Below, piece after piece: positions 30,801 through 44,866 of a stretch of 64,000 nucleotides of DNA (position 1 is its first letter; each line of letters starts with the position of its first letter). The translations under genes were made by a program, and so were the position numbers. The notes beneath the pieces were generated by a model that worked only from the letters and a program-made list of their open reading frames with translations, had not been told where the DNA came from and did no database searches. This DNA is from Odiellus spinosus (taxonomy: Eukaryota; Arthropoda; Arachnida; Opiliones; Phalangiidae). The stretch covers positions 1,020,268-1,084,267 of the forward strand of contig CAWUCO010000183.1 of assembly GCA_963920705.1 (NCBI GenBank), read 5' to 3'.

Positions 30801-33800
30801 ATTGGAAAAACGTGATTGGAAAAACGTGATTGGAAAAACGTGATTGGAAAAACGTGATTGGAAAAACGTGATTGGAAAAACGTGATTGGAAAAACGTGAT
30901 TGGAAAAACGTGATTGGAAAAACGTGATTGGAAAAACGTGATTGGAAAAACGTGATTGGAAAAACGTGATTGGAAAAACGTGATTGGAAAAACCTGATTG
31001 GAAAAACCTGATTGGAAAAACCTGATTGGAAAAACCTGATTGGAAAAACCTGATTGGAAAAACGTGATTGGAAGAACGTGATTGGAAAAACGTGATTGGA
31101 AAAACGTGATTGGAAAAACGTGATTGGAAAAACGTGATTGGAAAAACGTGATTGGAAAAACGTGATTTAAAAAACGTGATTGGAAAAACGTGATTGGAAA
31201 ACGTGATTGGAAAAACGTGATTGGAAAAACGTGATTGGAAAAACGTGATTGGAAAAACGTGATTGAAAAAACGTGATTGGAAAAACGTCATTGGAAAAAC
31301 GTGATTGGAAAAACGTGATTGGAAAAACGTGATTGGAAAAACGTGATTGGAAAAACGTGATTGGAAAAACGTGATTGGAAAAACGTGATTGGAAAAACGT
31401 GATTGGAAAAACGTGATTGGAAAAACGTGATTGGAATAACGTGATTGGAAAAACGTGATTGGAAAAACGTGATTGGAAAAACGTGATTGGAAAAACGTGA
31501 TTGGAAAAACGTGATTGGAAAAACGTGATTGGAAAAACGTGATTGGAAAAACGTGATTGGAAAAACGTGATTGGAAAAACGTGATTGGAAAAACGTGATT
31601 GGAAAAACGTGATTGGAAAAACGTGATTGGAAAAACGTGATTGGAAAAACGTGATTGGAAAAACGTGATTGGAAAAACGTGATTGGAAAAACGTGATTGG
31701 AAAAACGTGATTGGAAAAACGTGAAGGAAAAACCTGATTGGAAAAACCTGATTGGAAAAACCTGATTGGAAAAACCTGATTGGAAAAACCTGATTGGAAA
31801 AACCTGATTGGAAAAACCTGATTGGAAAAACCTGATTGGAATAACGTGATTGGAAAAACGTGATTGGAAAAACGTGATTGGAAAAACGTGATTGGAAAAA
31901 CGTGATTGGAAAAACGTGATTGGAAAAACGTGATTGGAAAAACGTGATTGGAAAAACGTGATTGGAAAAACGTGATTGGAAAAACGTGATTGGAAAAACG
32001 TGATTGGAAAAACGTGATTGGAAAAACGTGAAGGAAAAACGTGATTGGAAAAACGTGATTGGAAAAACGTGATTGGAAAAACGTGATTGGAAAAACGTGA
32101 TTGGAAAAACGTGAGTGGAAAAACGTGAGTGGAAAAACGTGAGTGGAAAAACGTGAGTGGAAAAACGTGAGTGGAAAAACGTGAGTGGAAAAACGTGAGT
32201 GGAAAAACGTGAGTGGAAAAACGTGAGTGGAAAAACCTGATTGGAAAAACCTGATTGGAAAAACCTGATTGGAAAAACGTGATTGGAAAAACGTGATTGG
32301 AAAAACGTGATTGGAAAAACGTGATTGGAAAAACGTGATTGGAAAAACGTGATTGGAAAAACGTGATTGGAAAAACGTGATTGGAAAAACGTGATTGGAA
32401 AAACGTGATTGGAAAAACCTGATTGGAAAAACCTGATTGGAAAAACCTGATTGGAAAAACCTGATTGGAAAAACCTGATTGGAAAAACCTGATTGGAAAA
32501 ACGTGATTGGAAGAACGTGATTGGAAAAACGTGATTGGAAAAACGTGATTGGAAAAACGTGATTGGAAAAACGTGATTTAAAAAACGTGATTGGAAAAAC
32601 GTGATTGGAAAACGTGATTGGAAAAACGTGATTGGAAAAACGTGATTGGAAAAACGTGATTGGAAAAACGTGATTGAAAAAACGTGATTGGAAAAACGTG
32701 ATTGGAAAAACGTCATTGGAAAAACGTGATTGGAAAAACGTGATTGGAAAAACGTGATTGGAAAAACGTGATTGGAAAAACGTGATTGGAAAAACGTGAT
32801 TGGAAAAACGTGATTGGAAAAACGTGATTGGAATAACGTGATTGGAAAAACGTGATTGGAAAAACGTGATTGGAAAAACGTGATTGGAAAAACGTGATTG
32901 GAAAAACGTGATTGGAAAAACGTGATTGGAAAAACGTGATTGGAAAAACGTGATTGGAAAAACGTGATTGGAAAAACGTGATTGGAAAAACGTGATTGGA
33001 AAAACGTGATTGGAAAAACGTGATTGGAAAAACGTGATTGGAAAAACGTGATTGGAAAAACGTGATTGGAAAAACGTGATTGGAAAAACGTGATTGGAAA
33101 AACGTGATTGGAAAAACGTGAAGGAAAAACCTGATTGTAAAAACCTGATTGGAAAAACGTGATTGGAAAAACCTGATTGGAAAAACCTGATTGGAAAAAC
33201 CTGATTGGAAAAACCTGATTGGAAAAACCTGATTGGAAAAACGTGATTGGAATAACGTGATTGGAAAAACGTGATTGGAAAAACGTGATTGGAAAAACGT
33301 GATTGGAAAAACGTGATTGGAAAAACGTGATTGGAAAAACGTGATTGGAAAAAAGTGATTGGAAAAACGTGATTGGAAAAACGTGATTGGAAAAACGTGA
33401 TTGGAAAAACGTGATTGGAAAAACGTGATTGGAAAAACGTGATTGGAAAAACGTGAAGGAAAAACGTGATTGGAAAAACGTGATTGGAAAAACGTGATTG
33501 GAAAAACGTGATTGGAAAAACGTGAGTGGAAAAACGTGAGTGGAAAAACGTGAGTGGAAAAACGTGAGTGGAAAAACGTGAGTGGAAAAACGTGAGTGGA
33601 AAAACGTGAGTGGAAAAACGTGAGTGGAAAAACCTGATTGGAAAAACCTGATTGGAAAAACGTGATTGGAAAAACGTGATTGGAAAAACGTGATTGGAAA
33701 AACGTGATTGGAAAAACGTGATTGTAAAAACGTGATTGGAAAAACGTGATTGGAAAAACGTGATTGGAAAAACGTGATTGGAAAAACGTGAAGGAAAAAC

Positions 33801-36800
33801 GTGATTGGAAAAACGTGATTGGAAAAACGTGATTGGAAAAACGTGATTGGAAAAACGTGAGTGGAAAAACGTGAGTGGAAAAACGTGAGTGGAAAAACGT
33901 GAGTGGAAAAACGTGAGTGGAAAAACGTGAGTGGAAAAACGTGAGTGGAAAAACGTGAGTGGAAAAACGTGAGTGGAAAAACGTGAGTGGAAAAACCTGA
34001 TTGGAAAAACCTGATTGGAAAAACCTGATTGGAAAAACCTGATTGGAAAAACGTGATTGGAAAAACGTGATTGGAAAAACGTGATTGGAAAAACGTGATT
34101 GGAAAAACGTGATTGGAAAAACGTGATTGGAAAAACGTGATTGGAAAAACGTGATTGGAAAAACGTGATTGGAAAAACGTGATTGGAAAAACCTGATTGG
34201 AAAAACCTGATTGGAAAAACCTGATTGGAAAAACCTGATTGGAAAAACCTGATTGGAAAAACCTGATTGGAAAAACGTGATTGGAAGAACGTGATTGGAA
34301 AAACGTGATTGGAAAAACGTGATTGGAAAAACGTGATTGGAAAAACGTGATTTAAAAAACGTGATTGGAAAAACGTGATTGGAAAACGTGATTGGAAAAA
34401 CGTGATTGGAAAAACGTGATTGGAAAAACGTGATTGGAAAAACGTGATTGAAAAAACGTGATTGGAAAAACGTGATTGGAAAAACGTCATTGGAAAAACG
34501 TGATTGGAAAAACGTGATTGGAAAAACGTGATTGGAAAAACGTGATTGGAAAAACGTGATTGGAAAAACGTGATTGGAAAAACGTGATTGGAAAAACGTG
34601 ATTGGAAAAACGTGATTGGAATAACGTGATTGGAAAAACGTGATTGGAAAAACGTGATTGGAAAAACGTGATTGGAAAAACGTGATTGGAAAAACGTGAT
34701 TGGAAAAACGTGATTGGAAAAACGTGATTGGAAAAACGTGATTGGAAAAACGTGATTGGAAAAACGTGATTGGAAAAACGTGATTGGAAAAACGTGATTG
34801 GAAAAACGTGATTGGAAAAACGTGATTGGAAAAACGTGATTGGAAAAACGTGATTGGAAAAACGTGATTGGAAAAACGTGATTGGAAAAACGTGAAGGAA
34901 AAACCTGATTGGAAAAACCTGATTGGAAAAACGTGATTGGAAAAACCTGATTGGAAAAACCTGATTGGAAAAACCTGATTGGAAAAACCTGATTGGAAAA
35001 ACCTGATTGGAAAAACGTGATTGGAATAACGTGATTGGAAAAACGTGATTGGAAAAACGTGATTGGAAAAACGTGATTGGAAAAACGTGATTGGAAAAAC
35101 GTGATTGGAAAAACGTGATTGGAAAAACGTGATTGGAAAAACGTGATTGGAAAAACGTGATTGGAAAAACGTGATTGGAAAAACGTGATTGGAAAAACGT
35201 GATTGTAAAAACGTGATTGGAAAAACGTGAAGGAAAAACGTGATTGGAAAAACGTGATTGGAAAAACGTGATTGGAAAAACGTGATTGGAAAAACGTGAT
35301 TGGAAAAACGTGAGTGGAAAAACGTGAGTGGAAAAACGTGAGTGGAAAAACGTGAGTGGAAAAACGTGAGTGGAAAAACGTGAGTGGAAAAACGTGAGTG
35401 GAAAAACGTGAGTGGAAAAACCTGATTGGAAAAACCTGATTGGAAAAACGTGATTGGAAAAACGTGATTGGAAAAACGTGATTGGAAAAACGTGATTGGA
35501 AAAACGTGATTGGAAAAACGTGATTGGAAAAACGTGATTGGAAAAACGTGATTGGAAAAACGTGATTGGAAAAACGTGATTGGAAAAACGTGATTGGAAA
35601 AACGTGATTGGAAAAACGTGATTGGAAAAACGTGATTGGAAAAACGTGATTGGAAAAACGTGATTGGAAAAACCTGATTGGAAAAACGTGATTGGAAAAA
35701 CCTGATTGGAAAAACCTGATTGGAAAAACCTGATTTAAAAAACGTGATTGGAAAAACGTGATTGGAAAACGTGATTGGAAAAACGTGATTGGAAAAACGT
35801 GATTGGAAAAACGTGATTGGAAAAACGTGATTGAAAAAACGTGATTGGAAAAACGTCATTGGAAAAACGTCATTGGAAAAACGTGATTGAAAAAACGTGA
35901 TTGGAAAAACGTGATTGGAAAAACGTGATTGGAAAAACGTGATTGGAAAAACGTGATTGGAAAAACGTGATTGGAAAAACGTGATTGGAATAACGTGATT
36001 GGAAAAACGTGATTGGAAAAACGTGATTGGAAAAACGTGATTGGAAAAACGTGATTGGAAAAACGTGATTGGAAAAACGTGATTGGAAAAACGTGATTGG
36101 AAAAACGTGATTGGAAAAACGTGATTGGAAAAACGTGATTGGAAAAACGTGATTGGAAAAACGTGATTGGAAAAACGTGATTGGAAAAACGTGAAGGAAA
36201 AACCTGATTGGAAAAACCTGATTGGAAAAACGTGATTGGAAAAACCTGATTGGAAAAACCTGATTGGAAAAACCTGATTGGAAAAACCTGATTGGAAAAA
36301 CCTGATTGGAAAAACGTGATTGGAATAACGTGATTGGAAAAACGTGATTGGAAAAACGTGATTGGAAAAACGTGATTGGAAAAACGTGATTGGAAAAACG
36401 TGATTGGAAAAACGTGATTGGAAAAACGTGATTGGAAAAACGTGATTGGAAAAACGTGATTGGAAAAACGTGATTGGAAAAACGTGATTGGAAAAACGTG
36501 AAGGAAAAACGTGATTGGAAAAACGTGATTGGAAAAACGTGATTGGAAAAACGTGATTGGAAAAACGTGAGTGGAAAAACGTGAGTGGAAAAACGTGAGT
36601 GGAAAAACGTGAGTGGAAAAACGTGAGTGGAAAAACGTGAGTGGAAAAACGTGAGTGGAAAAACGTGAGTGGAAAAACGTGAGTGGAAAAACCTGATTGG
36701 AAAAACCTGATTGGAAAAACCTGATTGGAAAAACGTGATTGGAAAAACGTGATTGGAAAAACGTGATTGGAAAAACGTGATTGGAAAAACGTGATTGGAA

Positions 36801-39800
36801 AAACGTGATTGGAAAAACGTGATTGGAAAAACGTGATTGGAAAAACGTGATTGGAAAAACGTGATTGGAAAAACGTGATTGGAAAAACGTGATTGGAAAA
36901 ACGTGATTGGAAAAACCTGATTGGAAAAACCTGATTGGAAAAACCTGATTGGAAAAACCTGATTGGAAAAACGTGATTGGAAAAACGTGATTGGAAGAAC
37001 GTGATTGGAAAAACGTGATTGGAAAAACGTGATTGGAAAAACGTGATTGGAAAAACGTGATTGGAAAAACGTGATTGGAAAAACGTGATTTAAAAAACGT
37101 GATTGGAAAAACGTGATTGGAAAACGTGATTGGAAAAACGTGATTGGAAAAACGTGATTGGAAAAACGTGATTGGAAAAACGTGATTGAAAAAACGTGAT
37201 TGGAAAAACGTGATTGGAAAAACGTGATTGGAAAAACGTGATTGGAAAAACGTGATTGGAAAAACGTGATTGGAAAAACGTGATTGGAAAAACGTGATTG
37301 GAAAAACGTGATTGGAAAAACGTGATTGGAAAAACGTGATTGGAAAAACGTGATTGGAAAAACGTGATTGGAAAACGTGATTGGAAAAACGTGATTGGAA
37401 AAACGTGATTGGAAAAACGTGATTGGAAAAACGTGATTGGAAAAACGTGATTGGAAAAACGTGATTGGAAAAACGTGATTGGAAAAACGTGATTGGAAAA
37501 ACGTGATTGGAAAAACGTGATTGGAAAAACGTGATTGGAAAAACGTGATTGGAAAAACGTGATTGGAAAAACGTGATTGGAAAAACGTGATTGGAAAAAC
37601 GTGATTGGAAAAACGTGATTGGAAAAACGTGATTGGAAAAACGTGATTGGAAAAACGTGATTGGAAAAACGTGATTGGAAAAACGTGATTGGAAAAACGT
37701 GATTGAAAAACGTGATTGGAAAAACGTGATTGGAAAAACGTGATTGGAAAAACGTGATTGGAAAAACGTGATTGGAAAAACGTGATTGGAAAAACGTGAT
37801 TGGAAAAACGTGATTTGGAAAAACGTGACGTGATTGGAAAAACGTGACGTGATTGGAAAAACGTGACGTGATTGGAAAAACGTGATTGGAAAAACGTGAT
37901 TGGAAAAACGTGATTGGAAAAACGTGATTGGAAAAACGTGATTGGAAAAAACGTGATTGGAAAAACGTGATTGGAAAAACGTGATTGGAAAAACGTGATT
38001 GGAAAAACGTGATTGGAAAAACGTGATTGGAAAAACGTGATTGGAAAAACGTGATTGGAAAAACGTGATTGGAAAAACGTGATTGGAAAAACGTGATTGG
38101 AAAAACGTGATTGGAAAAACGTGATTGGAAAAACGTGATTGGAAAAACGTGATTGGAAAAACGTGATTGGAAAAACGTGATTGGAAAAACGTGATTGGAA
38201 AAACGTGATTGGAAAAACGTGATTGGAAAAACGTGATTGGAAAAACGTGATTGGAAAAACGTGATTGGAAAAACGTGATTGAAAAAACGTGATTGGAAAA
38301 ACGTGATTGGAAAAACGTGATTGGAAAAACGTGATTGGAAAAACGTGATTTGGAAAAACGTGACGTGATTGGAAAAACGTGACGTGATTGGAAAAACGTG
38401 ATTGGAAAAACGTGATTGGAAAAATGTGATTGGAAAAACGTGATTGGAAAAACGTGATTGGAAAAACGTGATTGGAAAAACGTGATTGGAAAAACGTGAT
38501 TGGAAAAACGTGATTGGAAAAACGTGATTGGAAAAACGTGATTGGAAAAACGTGATTGGAAAAACGTGATTGGAAAAACGTGATTGGAATAACGTGATTG
38601 GAAAAACGTGATTGGAAAAACGTGATTGGAAAAACGTGATTGGAAAAACGTGATTGGAAAAACGTGATTGGAAAAACGTGATTGGAAAAACGTGATTGGA
38701 AAAACGTGATTGGAAAAACGTGATTGGAAAAACGTGATTGGAAAAACGTGATTGGAGAAACGTGATTGGAAAAACGTGATTGGAAAAACGTGATTGGAAA
38801 AAAGTGATTGGAAAAACGTGATTGGAAAAACGTGATTGGAAAAACGTGATTGGAAAAACGTGATTGGAAAAACGTGATTGGAAAAACGTGATTGGAAAAA
38901 CGTGATTGGAAAAACGTGATTGGAAAAACGTGATTGGAAAAACGTGATTGGAAAAACGTGATTGGAAAAACGTGATTGGAAAAACGTGATTGGAAAAACG
39001 TGATTGGAAAAACGTGATTTGGAAAAACGTGACGTGATTGGAAAAACGTGACGTGATTGGAAAAACGTGATTGGAAAAACGTGATTGGAAAAACGTGATT
39101 GGAAAAACGTGATTGGAAAAACGTGATTGGAAAAACGTGATTGGAAAAACGTGATTGGAAAAACGTGATTGGAAAAACGTGATTGGAAAAACGTGATTGG
39201 AAAAACGTGAAGGAAAAACGTGATTGGAAAAACGTGATTGGAAAAACGTGATTGGAAAAACGTGATTGGAAAAACGTGATTGGAAAAACGTGATTGGAAA
39301 AACGTGATTGGAAAAACGTGATTGGAAAAACAATATTGGAAAAACGTGATTGGAAAAACGTGATTGGAAAAACGTGATTGGAAAAACGTGATTGGAAAAA
39401 CGTGATTGGAAAAACGTGATTGGAAAAACGTGATTGGAAAAACGTGATTGGAAAAACGTGATTGGAAAAACGTGATTGGAAAAACGTGATTGGAAAAACG
39501 TGATTGGAAAAACGTGATTGGAAAAACGTGATTGGAAAAACGTGATTGGAAAAACGTGATTGGAAAAACGTGATTTGGAAAAACGTGACGTGATTGGAAA
39601 AACGTGACGTGATTGGAAAAACGTGATTGGAAAAACGTGATTGGAAAAACGTGATTGGAAAAACGTGATTGGAAAAACGTGATTGGAAAAACGTGATTGG
39701 AAAAACGTGATTGGAAAAACGTGATTGGAAAAACGTGATTGGAAAAACGTGATTGGAAAAACGTGATTGGAATAACGTGATTGGAAAAACGTGATTGGAA

Positions 39801-41141
39801 AAACGTGATTGGAAAAACGTGATTGGAAAAACGTGATTGGAAAAACGTGATTGGAAAAACGTGAAGGAAAAACGTGATTGGAAAAACCTGATTGGAAAAA
39901 CCTGATTGGAAAAACCTGATTGGAAAAACCTGATTGGAAAAACCTGATTGGAAAAACCTGATTGGAAAAACGTGATTGGAATAACGTGATTGGAAAAACG
40001 TGATTGGAAAAACGTGATTGGAAAAACGTGATTGGAAAAACGTGATTGGAAAAACGTGATTGGAAAAACGTGATTGGAAAAACGTGATTGGAAAAACGTG
40101 ATTGGAAAAACGTGATTGGAAAAACGTGATTGAAAAACGTGATTGGAAAAACGTGAGTGGAAAAACGTGAGTGGAAAAACGTGAGTGGAAAAACGTGAGT
40201 GGAAAAACGTGAGTGGAAAAACGTGAGTGGAAAAACGTGAGTGGAAAAACGTGAGTGGAAAAACGTGAGTGGAAAAACGTGAGTGGAAAAACCTGATTGG
40301 AAAAACCTGATTGGAAAAACCTGATTGGAAAAACCTGATTGGAAAAACGTGATTGGAAAAACGTGATTGGAAAAACGTGATTGGAAAAACGTGATTGGAA
40401 AAACGTGATTGGAAAAACGTGATTGGAAAAACGTGATTGGAAAAACGTGATTGGAAAAACGTGATTGGAAAAACGTGATTGGAAAAACGTGATTGGAAAA
40501 ACGTGATTGGAAAAACGTGATTGGAAAAACCTGATTGGAAAAACCTGATTGGAAAAACCTGAATGGAAAAACTGATTGGAAAAACGTGATTGGAAAAACG
40601 TGATTGGAAGAACGTGATTGGAAAAACGTGATTGGAAAAACGTGATTGGAAAAACGTGATTGGAAAAACGTGATTGGAAAAACGTGATTGGAAAAACGTG
40701 ATTGGAAAAACGTGATTGGAAAAACGTGATTGGAAAAACGTGATTGGAAAAACGTGATTGGAAAAACGTGATTGGAAAACGTGATTGGAAAAACGTGATT
40801 GGAAAAACGTGATTGGAAAAACGTGATTGGAAAAACGTGATTGAAAAAACGTGATTGGAAAAACGTGATTGGAAAAACGTGATTGGAAAACGTGATTGGA
40901 AAAACGTGTTTGGAAAAACGTGATTGGAAAAACGTGATTGGAAAAACGTGATTGGAAAAACGTGATTGGAAAAACGTGATTGGAAAAACGTGATTGGAAA
41001 AACGTGATTGGAAAAACGTGATTGGAAAAACGTGATTGGAAAAACGTGATTGGAAAAACGTGATTGGAAAAGCGTGATTGGAAAAACGTGATTGGAAAAA
41101 CGTGATTGGAAAAACGTGATTGGAAAAACGTGATTGGAAAA
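24827..41141. repeat. Satellite region with kilobase higher-order repeats
   Basis: A GATTGG background carries runs of GAGTGG units (for example 26,850-26,985, 30,615-30,750, 33,855-33,980, 40,155-40,290) and ACCT runs. Single markers recur: GATTTAAAAAACGT followed by a 13-bp unit starts at 27,381, 28,820, 31,164, 32,575, 34,349, 35,732 and 37,087. The spacings are 1,439, 2,344, 1,411, 1,774, 1,383 and 1,355 bp. The 12-bp GAAGG unit also recurs at each period, usually twice. Confidence 0.88.
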
Positions 41142-42235
41142 ACCTGACTGGAAAAACCTGATTGGAAAAACCTGATTGGAAAAACCTTATTGGAAAAACC
41201 TGATTGGAAAAACCTGATTGGAAAAACCTAATTGGAAAAACCTGATTGGAAAAACGTGATTGGAAAAACGTGATTGGAAAAACGTGATTGGAAAAACGTG
41301 ATTGGAAAAACGTGATTGGAAAAACGTGATTGGAAAAACTTGATTGGAAAAACCTGATTGGAAAAACCTGATTGGAAAAACCTGATTGGAAAAACCTGAT
41401 TGGAAAAACCTGATTGGAAAAACCTGATTGGAAAAACCTGATTGGAAAAACCTGATTGGAAAAACCTGATTGGAAAAACCTGATTGGAAAAACCTGATTG
41501 GAAAAACCTGATTGGAAAAACCTGATTGGAAAAACCTGATTGGAAAAACCTGATTGGAAAAACCTGATTGGAAAAACCTGATTGGAAAAACCTGATTGGA
41601 AAAACCTGATTGGAAAAACCTGATTGGAAAAACCTGATTGGAAAAACCTGATTGGAAAAACCTGATTGGAAAAACCTGATTGGAAAAACCTGATTGGAAA
41701 AACCTGATTGGAAAAACCTGATTGGAAAAACCTGATTGGAAAAACCTGATTGGAAAAACCTGATTGGAAAAACCTGATTGGAAAAACCTGATTGGAAAAA
41801 CCTGATTGGAAAAACCTGATTGGAAAAACCTGATTGGAAAAACCTGATTGGAAAAACCTGATTGGAAAAACCTGATTGGAAAAACCTGATTGGAAAAACC
41901 TGATTGGAAAAACCTGATTGAAAAAACCTGATTGGAAAAACCTGATTGGAAAAACCTGATTGGAAAAACCTGATTGGAAAAACCTGATTGGAGAAACCTG
42001 ATTGGAAAAACCTGATTGGAAAAACCTGATTGGAAAAACCTGATTGGAAAAACCTGATTTAAAAAACCTGATTGGAAAAACCTGATTGGAAAAACCTGAT
42101 TGGAAAAACCTGATTGGAAAAACCTGATTGGAAAAACCTGATTGGAAAAACCTGATTGGAAAAACCTGATTGGAAAAACCTGATTGGAAAAACCTGATTG
42201 GAAAAACCTGATTGGAAAAACGTGATTGGAAAAAC
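41142..42235. repeat. Satellite block of ACCT units
   Basis: A nearly pure run of GATTGGAAAAACCT from about 41,340, preceded by a short mixed segment. A similar block returns at 43,060-43,795. Confidence 0.88.
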
Positions 42236-42238
42236 GTG

Positions 42239-43048
42239 AAGGAAAAACGCGATTGGAAAACGCGATTGGAAAAACGCGATTGGAAAAACGCGATTGGAAA
42301 AACGCGATTGGAAAAACGCGATTGGAAAAACGCGATTGGAAAAACGCGATTGGAAAAACGCGATTGGAAAAACGCGATTGGAAAAACGCGATTGGAAAAA
42401 CGCGATTGGAAAAACGCGATTGGAAAAACGCGGTTGGAAAAACGCGGTTGGAAAAACGCGGTTGGAAAAACGCGGTTGGAAAAACGCGGATGGAAAAACG
42501 CGGTTGGAAAAACGCGGTTGGAAAAACGCGGTTGGAAAAACGCGGTTGGAAAAACGCGGTTGGAAAAACGCGGTTGGAAAAACGCGGTTGGAAAAACGCG
42601 GTTGGAAAAACGCGGTTGGAAAAACGCGGTTGGAAAAACGCGGTTGGAAAAACGCGGTTGGAAAAACGCGCTTGGAAAAACGCGGTTGAAAAAACGCGGT
42701 TGGAAAAACGCGGTTGGAAAAACGCGGATGGAAAAACGCGGTTGGAAAAACGCGGTTGGAAAAACGCGGTTGGAAAAACGCGGTTGGAAAAACGCGGTTG
42801 GAAAAACGCGGTTGGAAAAACGCGGTTGGAAAAACGCGGTTGGAAAAACGCGGTTGGAAAAACGCGGTTGGAAAAACGCGCTTGGAAAAACGCGGTTGGA
42901 AAAACGCGGTTGGAAAAACGCGGTTGGAAAAACGCGGTTGGAAAAACGCGATTGGAAAAACGCGATTGGAAAAACGCGATTGGAAAAACGCGATTGGAAA
43001 AACGCGATTGGAAAAACGCGATTGGAAAAACGCAATTGGAAAAACGCG
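42239..43048. repeat. Satellite block of ACGC units, first copy
   Basis: Units end ACGC instead of ACGT. The centre of the block has GGTTGG, the edges GATTGG. The block starts right after a 12-bp GAAGG unit. Loss of TGA opens all plus-strand frames here, giving chance frames of up to 283 codons. Confidence 0.92.
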
Positions 43049-43832
43049 ATTGGAAAAACCTGACTGGAAAAACCTGATTGGAAAAACCTGATTGGAAAAA
43101 CCTGATTGGAAAAACCTGATTGGAAAAACCTGATTGGAAAAACGTGATTGGAAAAACGTGATTGGAAAAACGTGATTGGAAAAACGTGATTGGAAAAACG
43201 TGATTGGAAAAACGTGATTGGAAAAACGTGATTGGAAAAACGTGATTGGAAAAACGTGATTGGAAAAACTTGATTGGAAAAACCTGATTGGAAAAACCTG
43301 ATTGGAAAAACCTGATTGGAAAAACCTGATTGGAAAAACCTGATTGGAAAAACCTGATTGGAAAAACCTGATTGGAAAAACCTGATTGGAAAAACCTGAT
43401 TGGAAAAACCTGATTGGAAAAACCTGATTGGAAAAACCTGATTGGAAAAACCTGATTGGAAAAACCTGATTGGAAAAACCTGATTGGAAAAACCTGATTG
43501 GAAAAACCTGATTGGAAAAACCTGATTGGAAAAACCTGATTGGAAAAACCTGATTGGAAAAACCTGATTGGAAAAACCTGATTGGAAAAACCTGATTGGA
43601 GAAACCTGATTGGAGAAACCTGATTGGAAAAACCTGATTGGAAAAACCTGATTGGAAAAACCTGATTGGAAAAACCTGATTGGAAAAACCTGATTGGAAA
43701 AACCTGATTGGAAAAACCTGATTGGAAAAACCTGATTGGAAAAACCTGATTGGAAAAACCTGATTGGAAAAACCTGATTGGAAAAACCTGATTGGAAAAA
43801 CGTGATTGGAAAAACGTGATTGGAAAAACGTG

Positions 43833-44866
43833 AAGGAAAAACGCGATTGGAAAAACGCGATTGGAAAAACGCGATTGGAAAAACGCGATTGGAAAAACGC
43901 GATTGGAAAAACGCGATTGGAAAAACGCGATTGGAAAAACGCGATTGGAAAAACGAGATTGGAAAAACGCGATTGGAAAAACGCGATTGGAAAAACGCGA
44001 TTGGAAAAACGCGATTGGAAAAACGCGATTGGAAAAACGCGGTTGGAAAAACGCGGATGGAAAAACGCGGTTGGAAAAACGCGGTTGGAAAAACGCGGTT
44101 GGAAAAACGCGGTTGGAAAAACGCGGTTGGAAAAACGCGGTTGGAAAAACGCGGTTGGAAAAACGCGGTTGGAAAAACGCGGTTGGAAAAACGCGGTTGG
44201 AAAAACGCGGTTGGAAAAACGCGGTTGGAAAAACGCGGTTGGAAAAACGCGGTTGGAAAAACGCGGTTGGAAAAACGCGGTTGGAAAAACGCGGTTGGAA
44301 AAACGCGGTTGGAAAAACGCGGTTGGAAAAACGCGGTTGGAAAAACGCGATTGGAAAAACGCGATTGGAAAAACGCGATTGGAAAAACGCGATTGGAAAA
44401 ACGCGATTGGAAAAACGCGATTGGAAAAACGCGATTGGAAAAACGCGATTGGAAAAACGCGATTGGAAAAACGCGATTGGAAAAACGCGATTGGAAAAAC
44501 GCGATTGGAAAAACGCGATTGGAAAAACGCGATTGGAAAAACGCGATTGGAAAAACGCGATTGGAAAAACGCGATTGGAAAAACGCGATTGGAAAAACGC
44601 GATTGGAAAAACGTGAAGGAAAAAAGCGATTGGAAAAACGCGATTGGAAAAACGCGATTGGAAAAACGCGGTTGGAAAAACGCGGTTGGAAAAACGCGGT
44701 TGGAAAAACGCGATTGGAAAAACGCGGTTGGAAAAACGCGGTTGGAAAAACGCGGTTGGAAAAACGCGGTTGGAAAAACGCGGTTGGAAAGACGCGGTTG
44801 GAAAAACGCGGTTGGAAAAACGCGATCGGAAAAACGCGATCGGAAAAACGCGATCGGAAAAACGCG
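43833..44866. repeat. Satellite block of ACGC units, second copy
   Basis: Same architecture as the block at 42,239: the GAAGG unit first, then GATTGG-ACGC, GGTTGG-ACGC and GATTGG-ACGC again. It then has a second small GAAGG-led repeat of the pattern (from about 44,612) and ends in GATCGG-ACGC units. Confidence 0.9.

Noticed and set aside
22478-43035. Minus-strand open frames of about 1,050 to 1,980 codons encoding repeats of FFQSRFSNHVFPIT
   Set aside because: The 14-bp satellite unit has no stop on the minus strand in any phase. Overlapping frames all give the same peptide, and starts and stops fall on variant satellite units. There is no sign of a gene.
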